A DNA stretch of 64,000 nucleotides from Periplaneta americana (taxonomy: Eukaryota > Arthropoda > Insecta > Blattodea > Blattidae): positions 172,953,988 through 173,017,987 of the forward strand of contig NC_091120.1 of assembly GCF_040183065.1 (NCBI RefSeq), written 5' to 3'. Within the stretch, counting starts at the first letter, position 1. Each line of letters begins with the position of its first letter. Of this stretch, positions 1 to 11,488 are shown piece by piece. Position numbers and translations under genes: made by a program. The notes below the pieces were generated by a model that did not search any database, was not told where the DNA came from, and saw only the letters and a list, made by a program, of their open reading frames with translations.

Positions 1-1773
1 AAATTCTAACAACAGTTATCAAGTATGTTCTTCAAACTACTTGCAACTGAAATCTACATCAGATTGTGTAGCCATTCTTGCTTGAATATTATTTGAAGTT
101 GTTTAAGAGTACTAGATAGGCCGAAAGTATGGCTGTTGTGTACGAGTATGTGTGGAGAAATTTTGATATTACTCTTCAACTTTTGAATGTATCAATTTAC
201 AAATTTTTTACAGTATACACACAATATTTGCAAGTATATTTTGGGTTTTAGATATCTTTCTACCTCGTACAATTGATATTACAAAAAATATTTAACCTGA
301 AGCGTAGTAATTAAATTTAAGTTAAAAACATAGGTATTTTGGCAACATTTTTCCCAGACATTTCTTCGCACTACAGGTTCCTAAAAATTCAAGAATATTT
401 CCAATGCAGTTGACTATATTTTCCGCCATTTTTACCACATTATGAATATTCGTTCACTAGAAAAAATTATTTTCCATCCTGAAAAAAATTATTTCAAAAT
501 TTTCATATTTTTTCATACTTTCCTGGCTGTAAAATCCATAATCATTTTGATAACTATGTGAAACTGGCCACCAGTTTCTTCACTACCATATGAAATGGGA
601 GTACACAAAATTTCAGCATCCCAGCCCCAGTAGTTTCTGAGAAAAATGTTCCAAAAATAACCATGTTTTTAACTTAAATTTAATTAATATTTTTTCAGGT
701 TTGTTGTTGTTTTCTAATGCCAGGCATATGACAATATAATCATTTGACCTCTTGCACTCCAATATTTTTCTAAGATATCATCATGGTCAGCCAATGAAGC
801 ACCGATTTTGAGGTGTTCCGAATCCACATCTTGGTTTGAGTTGCACAATGGGCAGTTAGGGAACTGATATATTCCAATTCTATGCAGGTGTTTGGCCAAA
901 CAATCATGGTCTGTTGCCAATCTAAATGCAGCTACAGACGATTTTCGTGGTAAATCGGGAATGAACTGTGGATTATGATGCACAGAGTTCCATTTTTTCC
1001 CTTGAGATTGTGTTATCAAATTTTGTTTGTTGAAGTCTAAGTATGTAGATTTAATAAATCTCTTCACAGAGTAATACGTAGATTTAGTAACAGGTCTGTA
1101 AGTAGCAGTGCTGCCCTTCTTTGCTAAAGCATCCACAGGATTCCACAATGGGATGGTATCCATTGGAATACAATTCTTTTATTGAGTGTTATTAATTGAG
1201 AGAGCATTTTAGTTATTTCGGCTGTTTGAGATGAAGGTGTGTGTCTAGAGACGATTGATAGAATAGCTGCTTTGGAGTCTGACAATATAACTGCATTCTT
1301 AAATTTATTGATGTGGCATAGAAGATTCCTGAGACTTTCACTTATTGCAATGATTTCTCCATGATTTTCAGGTTTAAATTTATTTATAAAATAAAGCATA
1401 TGAAGTAAAAAGATAATTTAAAAACCAAAATAGCCTATACCTGCAAATATTATGTGTATGCTGTAAATTATAGATTCGAAAGTTGAAGAATAATAGCAAA
1501 TTTTCTTCACTTATTTCACTTATACACAACAGCCATATGCTCAAGACTACCCAGTCCCCTTAAATAAATTTCGCAGCAATTACCCAGAACTGAACCATGA
1601 CGTCTTCGGTAAGATACTGTCAGCTAACTGAAACTCTCTAGCAAAAGGCGGAAGCAATTGTAAGGAACACATGTTAGAGAACAAAAAAATGTAGATTTCA
1701 TACAACAAAGATATAAGAAAGTTTATGTCGAGTGCAATCCATTTCTGAGCATCTCTACATATGCATATACTAC
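1..1773. other. Downstream part of FAM114A locus, no exon recognised
   Basis: AT-rich sequence downstream (in gene sense) of the last FAM114A exon I can identify. I see no further FAM114A coding block here, so the remaining roughly 190 C-terminal residues expected from the family probably lie beyond the left edge. The only recognisable content is a non-LTR retrotransposon relic at 714-1399; the rest (1-700, 1400-1770) shows nothing I can name. Confidence 0.5.
714..1399 (-). mobile_element. Non-LTR retrotransposon relic, RNase H and C-terminal tail
   Basis: Two overlapping minus-strand frames (1399-1124 and 1163-714) together give the 3' end of a LINE pol ORF. The first has RNase H features: VILSDSKAAI and VFQWIPSHCGI. 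The second carries on from ALAKKGS to a Cys-rich tail (FPNCPLCNSN). A frameshift near 1130-1160 separates them, so the copy is dead. A related but independent copy is at 47735-48537 and a short 3' fragment at 13344-13472. RNase H-bearing pol ORFs are typical of I-like LINE groups. Confidence 0.85.
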
Positions 1774-2027
1774 CTTGTTAAGTTTTTCAGTAGCAACAGG
1801 AACTCCAAGATCTTTGGTGACACTGTCCAGCTTTTCTTTCCAGTCAACTACTTCACTCTCATCCTCCTCTGTATCTTCGTCATCTGGTAGCTGACAGAGG
1901 TCTTTTACTTCCTGCAAAGACTGCTGCAGCTGACCTAAAGCTGTCCCACTACTTGACAGAAGAAGGGACTGGAGCTTGATGTCACACTGCTTGGACAGCA
2001 TCTCCAACGCCTCCAGGTGCACAAGTC
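1774..2027 (-). CDS. FAM114A: FAM114A coding exon 6 (residues about 430-514)
   Basis: A 254-base exon that begins in phase 1 after a TTGCAG acceptor and ends in phase 0 at an AACAAG/GTAGTA donor. It encodes the conserved HLEALEMLSKQCDIKLQSLL block, then an acidic DDEDTEEDESE run and a helix ending TEKLNK. In human FAM114A2 the matching region is followed by a further C-terminal domain; its exon is not found in this window. Confidence 0.9.
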
Positions 2028-3053
2028 CTGCAATCACATGTAATGTAAGTTACAGTCTGGATCAGCTTACTTAATATCCTAAGGGTGAAACCTAACCCTT
2101 CCCCCCCCCTTACTACATATACTAGTAGATTATTGTGATTTTCTAGTTTGCAGGTTGAATTTTCTTTTGCCAACTTTGTTTCGAATTTCGTCACTGAGAA
2201 ATACTACAACTGGTAGTGATATTCTAACTGTTACGTTGGCAGCAGTGACAGCAGTTGTCAGTAGTGCAAATTCTGAAAATTCAAATTGTTTTAGATTTCT
2301 GAGCGGATTACTGGAACCTAGTGAAATTTTAACAAACTAATAATTAATATCAGTACGTATTAATATTAATACATAATAGTTATTTTATTAGTTGCGTTGT
2401 GGTTACAATTCAAGATTATAGTCAGGTAAGTGAAAATAAATATAACATACAGTGTGATACAGGCACTTGGGTAATCAATAGAAATACCATTTCACATTTT
2501 AATTAATTTCTCTCGTGTTTAGATTTTAATTACAATAATGTCAAAGAGAGAAAATAGCATGGCAATGACTCCTCCAAAAAAGAAAGTGTGTGCCATTCAG
2601 AGTAGGCTATGCCTCAGGAATCTATAGTTCATAATGTATAATGAACCGAAGAAAGAAGATAATGAAGGAATTATGCATAATTATGGAAACAGCAATTATA
2701 ACTAGAATAGCAAAATTATTAGGAGTAAGTATTTTTAAGCATATATTTCAAAGTGGCATTTGGTTTTCGGAGTTTGTACTAATCATTTCAAGTGATCAAA
2801 CAAAATATATTTTTAGGTTAGGTCTCGTGAATCGTAAATTGTTTAGTCAAAGCAATGAATTTCATGTTGTCAGACAAAATACATTTTAATATTAGATCAT
2901 ATTAATCTATTAATTACAAACAGAATGTGTGAGAGGTCCGAGAGGAAAATATTCTCTTTCCCAAATTATTGAACCATTTAGAAAACACCTCTCAACATAA
3001 AGATGAGATGTAGTAAATAAGTAAATAAGCAAGACATCGTTATTGATAATCCT

Positions 3054-3054
3054 A

Positions 3055-3091
<37 letters not shown>

Positions 3092-3092
3092 G
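3054..3092. repeat. (ATT)n microsatellite
   Basis: About 12 uninterrupted TAT/ATT triplets in FAM114A intron 5. The surrounding intron (2028-3350) holds nothing else I recognise. Confidence 0.95.
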
Positions 3093-3350
3093 TACATGGC
3101 TCTTTCCATCTGAGCTATGCCAAGACCCGAATTTTTCTCCAATAATAAGTATCTACATGTTGACTACATATAGTCTTGATTATTCAATGCGAACGGCGAG
3201 GCTTCATATATGAATATAAATGCGAAATTATAGAAGAAACTTTTCGAATGTCTCTTCTATACATTATTTCAATTCACACGAACTCATCGTAATTTTTTGT
3301 TTTATACTAAGTATTTGAATATTGATATAAGATCTTTCTATGTAATTTAC

Positions 3351-3456
3351 CTTGATAATCATCAAACAGGGTTTCAAAATGTGCTTTTCGTGAAGCTTGT
3401 TTATCTTCAATTTCTTGTACTTCTCTTTCAGCTTTTTCCTTTGCCTCTCGGAGAAC
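3351..3456 (-). CDS. FAM114A: FAM114A coding exon 5 (residues about 395-429)
   Basis: A 106-base exon, phase 0 to phase 1, with a CTTGCAG acceptor and CAAG/GTAAAT donor. It encodes a charged coiled-coil-like segment starting VLREAKEKAEREVQEIEDKQ and ending HFETLFDDYQ. The first eight residues (VLREAKEK) equal the human FAM114A2 motif and the LFD-(D/E)-(Y/F)-QG end is also conserved, which fixes frame and identity. Confidence 0.92.
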
Positions 3457-3550
3457 CTGCAAGTCATTTAACCAAGATGATATTATTGTCTGAATGATAA
3501 ACATTTTATTAGCAGCGTCACTTCTGAATCTCGTAACAGTGCACATATTA

Positions 3551-4168
3551 AAGGCTCATTCACAATGAAAATTAAACATAACGTAAACATTAACATAAGC
3601 ACATAAACATATGCCACAAACTTAAGTAGCCAAGGCCCATTCACAATGAAAATTAAACATAACGTAAACATAACATGTGTGTGGAAACAAACATACCGAA
3701 TCAACAAAACTACAGAATCTATTACATAAAAATGGAGAATTGCACAATGACTGACGATGTAGCTATTCAATTTATGTTTCTAATAACTACAATGGCATCA
3801 GTATATGGCTTTCAATACTTGAAATCAAAGAAACGGAGAAGTAAAATAATCAACTTTTCGTCATATGATTCCATGTTGCGCGCCTAGCTATCATCACGGC
3901 CAATAGATCAAAATATTGCCTGTAGGCAAAGCCCATGAGATGTTAAACAAAAAGTGAAAACACGCTTTCCGCTTGTGTACTGTTTCCAAATCGCATAAAC
4001 ATAAGCATGAAAGTTTGGAGTTTGCAAACTTTCATGTTAACGTCTTATGATTAAGATTAAGTTTATGCTTATGTAATTCATTGTGAATGCTTTCATTAAA
4101 TAACATGGACACAAGGTTTTATGCTTACGTTATGTTTATGTTTAATTTTCATTGTGAATGGGCCTTTA
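3551..4168. mobile_element. TIR element (MITE), about 620 bp, left end duplicated
   Basis: The left end begins AAGGCTCATTCACAATGAAA and the right end is its inverted complement (TTTCATTGTGAATGGGCCTT). A second, better-matching left terminus starts at 3632, 81 bases inside the first, so the left TIR is present twice. The interior holds a 70-codon open frame (3675-3887, plus) with a Lys/Arg-rich stretch that I cannot assign firmly. It lies in FAM114A intron 4. No clean target duplication is readable; a PIF/Harbinger affiliation is only suggested by the ends. Confidence 0.75.
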
Positions 4169-4490
4169 CTGTTAAGAACTTCATATGTTCTAAAAAATGT
4201 ATATCATATATGAAAATTAACAGAGATGCAACATGGACATTGCAATCAAAGAGGAAGTAAAAACATATTAATGAAACTGTTCGAGATCTCCCCCCCCCCC
4301 TTTTTCCGTACAGTTTTTGTATGGAAACTTTATTCTTACATTTTTTTCTTTAAATTGTTTTATGAGCTACGATTCCTTCCCTTCCTCAAAATATTTGTGT
4401 GTCACTTATATCCTAATAAAATATTTCACCATCACTCTGAATCAATCTGTATACTGTATAAAAGCTTTCATACATTACACACGTACATAC

Positions 4491-4735
4491 CTGCGACAAA
4501 ACAATTTTGTCAGAAAACAAGGCCCTTTTCTTCTTTAATCCTGGATCACCTTCTTGCAGGACTTCCATCGTCTTCTTACCAATTGTCTCCAAGGTGTCCA
4601 GACCTCCGGTAAGAACTTTGCTGCCAGTTGTCTCCACTAGCTTCGTTATAGATGACACTCCTGACATTAGATGGCCGAATCCAAATAGTCCAGATGTTTC
4701 TGCCTCAGATTTCTGTTCTTCTTCTCTCTGCATCT
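4491..4735 (-). CDS. FAM114A: FAM114A coding exon 4 (residues about 313-394)
   Basis: A 245-base exon, phase 1 to phase 0, with a GTTTCAG acceptor and GTCGCAG/GTATGT donor. It encodes an acidic linker (QREEEQKSEAE), a Gly/Phe block, and the most conserved part of the family: GSKVLTGGLDTLETIGKKTM followed by EGDPGLKKK. Human FAM114A2 has a near-identical block (GGLDALEFIGKKTMDV, then EGDPGFK). Confidence 0.95.
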
Positions 4736-5454
4736 CTGAAACTGGCCACAAGGTATTTACATTGCAGTCCAAAACTTAGTGAAGGTACAAGGTTGATTTC
4801 TGATACTTAATGAAGAGAATAATTATGTTTCTACCAACTTCTGCTCATCTCCAGCATTACGTCTATTATAAAGTCTCTTTATTTTGGAAAAAGCGAAGAA
4901 CATTAATGTTGCATATTTCTTCTACACTAAATATCTTATATTTGTACAATCTTACAGAAGGCCTAAAAACATTCTAAATTTTTTTTTCTACACAAATGTA
5001 ATAAGGACATCCAAATGGACTGCAATATTTTGGTGGAATTTGTAAGCTGATTGAACAATATGATGTGAGATCTACACAATAATAATAATATTGGAATCTC
5101 TGATTATAAGGAAGAGACTTTTAATAATTTCACGAGTTCAATTTTCAGATCGAAGGATCCGGACTTATATGGTCAGAATGAATAAAGTAGGTTCGAGATC
5201 AGTTCAGATAAATTTAATCTTTCTCTTCCTCCCTCTCTTCTCTCTCTCCCCTCCCCCTCTCTCTCTCAGTTACAATCTTAAAAAGGACTTAGGACATTTT
5301 GAAATTTCCCTCTTCAATTAGTGTATTGATTTTCCTTCATGGATATCCGAATTGAAAAACTGGCAATTCCAACTGAGACTAGTAGTGAAAAAAGATGTCT
5401 ATGCAGCTGTATCAAATTACTCCCATTTCCTCTGCCTTTCCATTATTTCTTCAT

Positions 5455-5776
5455 GACCAGCCTCATGGTCTAGTGGTCAGAGCTTCTGGGTATAGTTCAT
5501 GAGGTCCCGGGTTCGATTCCCGGTTAGAGCACAGGAATTTTTCCTTAAAGGAGATTATTCCTGTGTTCGTCCATGGTCTGGAATTTAGGTTAAGTTTAGA
5601 TTTAAGACCTCTCCTGGCACCACATTATCATAATCATCCTATCACATCATCGGGGTAATGTAACTCCGCCTTCCAGGTGCCCCAACCTCAGAAGTGAGTT
5701 ACAACTAAGCCACGGCCAGGAGAGAAGATCAGAAATGTCGAAAAGACAACCTGGTGGCATTGGATTAAAAAAAAAA
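5455..5776 (+). mobile_element. tRNA-derived SINE, family A, full-length copy
   Basis: The head is tRNA-like, with an A-box segment GGTCTAGTGGTCAGAGC and a B-box/T-arm segment CCCGGGTTCGATTCCCGG. A body of about 250 bases ends GGTGGCATTGGATT plus an A run. Other copies lie at 17233-17543, 27210-27493 (minus) and 45245-45281 (3' fragment). Located in FAM114A intron 3, antisense to the gene. The poly-A end and tRNA promoter imply RNA polymerase III transcription and LINE-mediated insertion. Confidence 0.88.
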
Positions 5777-5942
5777 TTATTTCTTCATAATTCACAGTCA
5801 CTCTTATCTACTGCAGTAGTTTCCTGCATGCTATTCCAATGGCGAATATTTCTCAGAGCAAGTAACCATAGACTGCATGATGTCTGAGCAGTGAACACAA
5901 AACCATACAAAACAAGATAAATTCAATCCCACTGCAACTTAC

Positions 5943-6063
5943 GTTCATTTGCTTTATTCTGTTCTTTCTCTTCAAGCAGCTTCAGTTCTTCCTCCTTTTC
6001 AAGTCGAGCCAGTTCTTCTGGATCTGGAGCACCCAGCCCACTCTCCAAAACTGTACTAAGACC
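5943..6063 (-). CDS. FAM114A: FAM114A coding exon 3 (residues about 273-312)
   Basis: A 121-base exon, phase 0 to phase 1, with a GTCTTTCAG acceptor and GAAC/GTAAGT donor. It encodes GLSTVLESGLGAPDPEELAR and then a Glu/Lys-rich helical stretch. The GLS.V.E..LG.P.P pattern aligns with human [20 protein letters not shown], which supports its place after the Trp/Gly motif exon. Confidence 0.88.
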
Positions 6064-6806
6064 CTGAAAGACATTATATGGATTCAAATATTAATCCAGA
6101 ATTGCTTAAAATAACCCTATTCTATTTTTCAGTGTAGAATGTTATTTTCGAAAATGCAGTCTGACAGATTGCTAAAAGACTGCAAAGTGTGTTATAGATG
6201 GACAGTCCTACCAAATGCTTGCATTGTTCCTATCATACTGTTATCAGTCCAGCTATTCTTTTGTTTCCATACACCCAGCATGAACCTATGTCGTGTTCAT
6301 TCTTACAATGGACATTCTTTACTTTTTACCGTGTGTAGAAATTCACTAAGCAAAGTTATTATAGTCTATATTTCAAAGAGCAGATTTTTACCGCTTATTG
6401 TCTTGTATTTGGAAAAAAAAAAAAAAAAAAACGCGCGCGTGCATCCCCCCCCCCCCGCCCCATGTCGCGTTAACTACCAAGTCATATTGCGACTGTCTAC
6501 TGTTTACCATTGGGAATGCTTGTTGTTGTAATGTGTCCAGTGCTTTTCTTCTGGAGAAAAAGTGATAGAACTCTACAGAATACATTATAGCAGATGGGGA
6601 GATGATTACTGTTCAGTGCACAGGAAATTTGTCATTTTTAACCTACTTTTCGTCCAAATTTAAAGCTTTCAAGGTCTAAGCAGGTGTTCACAGAAAAATT
6701 TTTAAAACGTAATTATTAAAACAGTTCTTGATTCCATGACAAAAATATAATAAAAAGGTGCCAGAAAAAAAGCACTGCTATTATTTCGTGGTAATCTGCC
6801 ATTTGT

Positions 6807-7160
6807 CCCGTGCCGTGGCGTCATGGTCTAAGGCATCCTGCCTAGGACTCGCATTACGGAATGCGCGCTGGTTCGGATTCTCATGGGGGAAGAAATTTTC
6901 TCATGAAGTTTCGGCCAGTGTATGGGATCGGTGTTCACCCAGCATCGTGATGCACTTGGGGAACTACAATAGGTAGCGAAATCCGGTTGAGAATGCCAGT
7001 TATAATGGCTGGGGGGATCATCGTGCTAACCACACGGTACCTCCATTCTGGTTGGATGATCGTCCACCTCTGCTTCGGCATGTGGGCGTGAGGCCAGTGG
7101 CCGGCTAGTTGGTCTAGGTCCTTCACAGGCTGTAGCACCACGGATTATTTAATCCGGCAT
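6807..7160 (+). mobile_element. tRNA-derived SINE, family C
   Basis: tRNA-like head with CGTCATGGTCTAAGGCATCC and CTGGTTCGGATTCTC, then a body including TTTTCTCATGAAGTTTCGG, CCAGCATCGTGATGCAC and a GATCATCGTGCTAACCACAC stretch, ending near CCACGGATTATT. A diverged copy of the 3' two thirds is at 15459-15727, where the end runs into (ATT)n, suggesting this family carries an ATT-rich tail. In FAM114A intron 2. Confidence 0.75.
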
Positions 7161-7199
7161 TTGCCTTTATTTAACTAAAAATTTGTTATATTCAGTCGA

Positions 7200-7305
7200 G
7201 GAAAAACCACGGAAAAAAGTTCCCTAGATTGGTCGACACCGAGAATCGAACCCGCGACCTCCCGAATGCGAGTCCAGTGCGTTGCCACTGAGCCACCTAT
7301 GTTCT
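7200..7305 (-). mobile_element. tRNA-like SINE head, minus strand
   Basis: Read on the minus strand this begins GGTGGCTCAGTGGCAACGCA and later has GCGGGTTCGATTCTCGG, i.e. A and B boxes of a tRNA-like promoter. No full cloverleaf is convincing, so I take it as a SINE fragment rather than a tRNA gene. It lies in FAM114A intron 2, 85 bases from exon 2. Confidence 0.6.
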
Positions 7306-7390
7306 TCTATTCCCAAAGTAGTCTACGTAACTGGTAGCAAACCATAAAACAGTGAAATCCCTTCCTTCAATATTAGAATTGTAACAGTAC

Positions 7391-7498
7391 CTGTGAAACG
7401 TGTGTTGTGAGAGTCGATACACTCTCTGTTGCTGTGGACAATAGTGATGTGACTCCCCAGCCTCCCCATCCACTCCATCCAGAATTGGAGTCAGTCTG
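7391..7498 (-). CDS. FAM114A: FAM114A coding exon 2 (residues 237-272), Trp/Gly motif
   Basis: A 108-base exon, phase 0 to 0, with CCAACAG acceptor and TCACAG/GTACTG donor. It encodes QTDSN, then GWSGWGGWG, then a Ser/Thr-rich segment (SLLSTATESVSTLTTHVSQ). This Trp/Gly patch is the signature of the FAM114A family (human WGYWGSWG followed by SLLSSAS). The acceptor is a CAGCAG tandem (NAGNAG), so isoforms with or without Q237 are possible. Confidence 0.92.
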
Positions 7499-8187
7499 CT
7501 GTTGGAAAGAAAATTGTGGTTATTTGAACTGTAAGCCTTTAAGTTGTTCATCAGAACTTATGGATAAATGCTGCCATCAAATTCATTGTCTATATTTGAA
7601 TACTCATTTCTCACAAGATTTCAGATATCCAAATGTATATCAATAAGAAACAATTTTATGGGCAAATCTGAATTTTAACTAAATTGAGCAGCAATTGACA
7701 AGCCTGTTTTTCAGGTTCCCCTTTAAAGTCTCTAATAATACTTGTACTCAAATCCTTATTTTATAAGGTACCTACATACTTTGCACTGTGTCTTGACGTA
7801 TCTAACTGCCCATCACCATAAACCCATACAGTATTTCCTCTAAAACGAAAGATGTTTAGAAAAGTTGGTCATTCTAGCCACAGCTCGCTAATAAACGAAG
7901 TGAAGAATTCTTTAATTTCCCTACCGAAAATAGTCCTAATAGGCCTAAATACAGACAGTTTCAGAATACTGCAAAACTCGCGAAAAACACTAAACTGTAT
8001 TCCAGATAACAATGCCGATGCAATTAACATGTTGCGTTTTGGACGTTGTCCTTGCATTTCTTGTGAATACGCCTACCACTGTGCATTATGACGCGCATTT
8101 ATATCTTCATTATCATTTTCATCAAGGTAACTCGATTTCAGAATTTTTACTCAGGTCATAACTTTGATCACTATTATTGTCAGAAGT

Positions 8188-8719
8188 TTAGTCAGTGCAG
8201 TATTTGCTCAAAATTTCAGTTTCCATTTCGCACTGAACTTCTTTATCCATATTAAATGCTTCTGAAGAGCACGGATCTTGTAACGAAATGTCCTCATTAA
8301 CTACCATGTCACAAGTAGAAGAATTGTATGTGGTGTCTGAAGAATGAGGAGACGATCTTCTTCCTCTTTTTTTTATCTCATACCGCAACTTTCTTGGTCT
8401 CTTATCTTGTGCTTTCACATATTCACATCTATTACAATTGGCATTGCTGCAGACTTAAGGCAAGGTCCTTTTCTCTTATCGTTCATTAAATTAAACTTCA
8501 TAAATTAAGATTCATCGTAGACGGTAAAAAATGGTAAGAGCAAATAACAGCATTAGATGTTGGGACGAAGTGTTTTGTCTTGCAGAACTGCACCCATGCC
8601 AAATGCCGGTTTGGAGAGCAGCTTCTTTTCGGAAATGAGTAAAAGAATTTTCTCTCCTTTCTGTCCTTGCCTTTATAACGAGAAGTGTTGGAACATCCAT
8701 AAACTGAACACCGAGGCAT
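8188..8719 (-). pseudogene. Frameshifted THAP-domain zinc-finger relic
   Basis: Minus-strand frame starting at 8719 encodes a THAP finger: MPRCSVYGC (first Cys pair), FYSFPK, a Trp in HLAWVQF, and C..H in ICSYHF, the C2CH arrangement of the family. The frame stops shortly after. In the neighbouring frame the expected THAP ending continues as GPCLKSAAMPIV, and a third frame (8418-8188) carries RPRKLRYEIKK and DKEVQCE, also typical of THAP proteins. Two frame changes over about 500 bases point to a decayed gene or THAP-type transposase; an unrecognised intron is the alternative. Sits within FAM114A intron 1 on the same strand. Confidence 0.7.
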
Positions 8720-8910
8720 TTTGTTAAGGAGTGAACTACACAGTACATGAAGAAATCCACTGAGACACGTGTCCCATTGTTGTATTTGCGCGAGCCTCGG
8801 CTAACTGATGTCATGATAATTCCAAGAATCCGTTCTCCTGAGAAATACATGGAGAGTCGGAAATTAAAACAATTGTGTTGTTGCTTTGAGCGACGACGAA
8901 TATATATCAC

Positions 8911-10764
8911 TGGTAGAAGCCAGTGACGCCTGTTTCAGGGATGAATAACGAATACATTCATATATATAAACTTAATTCCAGATAAGAAAAATACTAAGAT
9001 AAACAAACACTTGATGCGAAATATATTACTCCGCTTTGATACGGAACGTGATTTGTCGTCTTATTGCAGTGTAGTGTTGCCAACTATCAATTAGTAAAAT
9101 AAACTAAACTGACGTGTCAAAAAGGCCAGAAATAGCTAAACTGTACATTTGAATAATTAACGAACTGAATTAGTAAAAAAAAAAAAAATACAAGACTCAC
9201 TTAGCAAAAATAAATCCTCCTCCTCTGTCAATAAGCTTCATTATTTCTTTTAGGTCTTAGTATGAAAAACAGCATTTATGTCAACGTCTCAACCCAAACC
9301 TTACATTAAAAAATAGAGATGTTATTTGTTTTAAGTCTGTTTCTAAGTTTATTTTTCATTATGCTTATCTGCCTAAAACTCCGCTTGACTTCCGCGTAAG
9401 AATGCGATAGGGTGAAGACGGAAAATGCTAGTGACACCAAATCCGAATAAGGATTTTGGTCTACAGCATCAACTTCTTGCCAGAACTTAGGATGGATGTC
9501 TTATTCGTCCATCAGTGTAGCTGATATTTCGCCAATGGTTTTCAATTTTGTTGATATTTTCTTTAAAGTTTCTTTCCCACTTAGCAGTGACATTTTGCGA
9601 AGTGATGAGATATCTTTGTAGAGTTACGAAAGAGCGAGACAAGTCTTGGCTTTCTTTGTTTTCATGCGAAATGATGAAAGGCCTATGGTGTGTCCAAAAC
9701 TACGTCCGACCTGACATATGGCGCCTTTAGGATGCGAAAAGATAAAGGCCTATCATAAGTTGTGATGCAGGTTCTAGTTGCATAGAATGCAACAGTAGGG
9801 CTTAAGGGTAGCCCGTCAACTTTAAACAGTATTAATAATTTTGCGAGAATGGGTTTGTTATAGGCCTAACCGATGTATACATTCTGAACCTACCACGAAT
9901 CAAGGTTCGTGATTTTAACATATACTTCACTTCTCTCTAAATTATAACTAAAAATCAACACCTCGTAAGGAATTGGGAACTAATTTATAGTGCGTATGTC
10001 ATCATTAGCCTATAGCTGCATCTATACGATTCAATTTTCCATGCACGTATGCATGCAGTTTGGGAAGAATATTGAAAGAATCAAGTTTAAAACGTACCTA
10101 CATTCAGTGAAGATGCAAGATTTTGTGTCTACATGATGCGTCGTTTTGAACGTAATCTACTACGTATCCTATATTAATTATTAATATTAAATATCAATCT
10201 TGCGTGCATTGCTTGAATGAGTAAAGTTGAAAGAAAAGTTGAACTATGTAGATGCACCTTATAGTCAATACAATATAAATAGAATAAATATTAGTATTTT
10301 ACCGTAGACCAAATTTTGGAAAACGATTTCATTACACATTACCGTAGATCACTAAGTTATAGCTGTTCCCGAAATGAAATTGAAAGTCTTCTTGGATAAC
10401 TCGATTCACGGCCTTGAATGTATAAAAAAAGTGACTAAATTTACCTTTTGAGCACTGTATGTTCTTTCAGTGCATTTTCAATATATTTAAAGTAAATGTA
10501 GCCCATAGACTATGCAGTTTGTAATGAGTTTTTAATGGAAATGAAGAACAAACGATATACGGTACTTATAAGCATACATTTCACCAATTAATTTTCTGAA
10601 AGCATTTCTCTATGTATTATTTTTATAAAGAGCACACTCGTGCCCAGGAAAAGATCTTACCGGATCTATTTTTGCTACATATATTACTAAGATTAGCCTA
10701 TTGACTTGTAACGTGCAAGTTTATTCTTATTTTCATCCATTTCATTGTTAAAAATACTACTAAC
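8911..10764. other. Rest of FAM114A intron 1, nothing recognised
   Basis: AT-rich single-copy-looking DNA between the THAP relic and exon 1. Open frames here are short and have no family features. A 12-A run is present near 9177. I see no repeats with clear ends. Confidence 0.5.
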
Positions 10765-11472
10765 CTTTTCTGAAGTATGTTCAGATAATTTATCCAAAAC
10801 GGGTGCAATATTATTATCAGTTTCTTCAATAGACATCTTGTCAACTTGTTTTTCCAAATCTTCTGTCTTCGAGGAAGAAAGTGCAGGAGTGCTTTTTGCT
10901 TCTTGTACATAATTATTATCATTTCCATTTTGACTAACAGCTTTTTCAGATTTTTCTGATGTAAGCAGATCTTTCTTCACTTTTTCAGATTCGCTCTCTG
11001 AACCGAGACGAGGTACAGTACTGGGAGTAATTTTTGTCCCAAGCTTTTTTACTGAACTACCAGATTTCGGTTCTCTAGGTTTCTGTTGTCTTCTTACACG
11101 TTCACTTGGTGGTTTATCTATTGATTTATCTTTTGTAACAGCTTCATCTGAAATGTTGTTTCCTTCGGTGATAGATCTGACACTGTCATTGCTTTCTTGA
11201 ATTTTTTCATCATTTTTAATCTCCGATGGTTCAACGTTCTTTTTATCATCGTTAACGCATTTTGTCACTTCATGTAAATCGCCACTTCCAATTTCATTCC
11301 TTTTAAGTTTACCAGTATCTTTCTCCTTTTTGGTTTCGTTACTGTTACATTCCTTTGTCAGAGATCTATCTGATCCTTTATGTTTCTTTGTAGACTGTGA
11401 AGTTGACATTTCATTCTGCATTTCCAGATCTTCATCTGCACTTTCGAAGTCTTCACTGTCAGAAGTAGCCAT
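10765..11472 (-). CDS. FAM114A: FAM114A coding exon 1 (residues 1-236), start codon
   Basis: Starts with ATG at 11472 (MATSDSEDFESADEDLEMQ), an acidic opening typical of insect FAM114A. The rest is low-complexity Ser/Lys/Glu-rich sequence, likely disordered, with GNDNNYVQEA and EKQVDKMSIEE near the end. I end it at 10765 on a strong GAAAAG/GTTAGT donor, which gives phase 0 into exon 2. The open frame itself runs to 10693, but those extra codons lie past the donor. An acceptor (TTTCTTTTGCAG) at 11489-11490 shows the exon begins in 5' UTR at 11488. Confidence 0.88.
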
Positions 11473-11488
11473 CTCGGAAACTACTGAA

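Larger units (their letters stand above)
1774..11488 (-). other. FAM114A: FAM114A (NOXP20-like) gene model, 5' part, six coding exons
   Basis: Gene-level entry. Six minus-strand exons join in consistent phase into 514 residues. The order matches vertebrate FAM114A1/FAM114A2: acidic low-complexity N-terminus, a Trp/Gly motif (GWSGWGGWG), a block with GLDTLETIGKKTMEV, a VLREAKEK coiled segment, and HLEALEMLS followed by an acidic stretch. FAM114A proteins are cytosolic or Golgi-associated adaptors of poorly defined biochemical role, reported in links to Rab2 and to neuronal differentiation. The N-terminal exon here is long (236 residues) and rich in Ser, Lys and Glu, which is poorly conserved in the family. 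The acceptor before the ATG implies at least one 5' UTR exon upstream. The 3' end is outside the window. Confidence 0.9.

Noticed and set aside
2155-2889. Plus-strand frames of 61 and 82 codons in FAM114A intron 5
   Set aside because: No recognisable domain, AT-driven composition and no supporting splice context.
10693-10764. Extension of FAM114A exon 1 to the end of the open frame
   Set aside because: A strong AAAAG/GTTAGT donor at 10764 gives the right phase to exon 2; no donor of similar quality lies further on.
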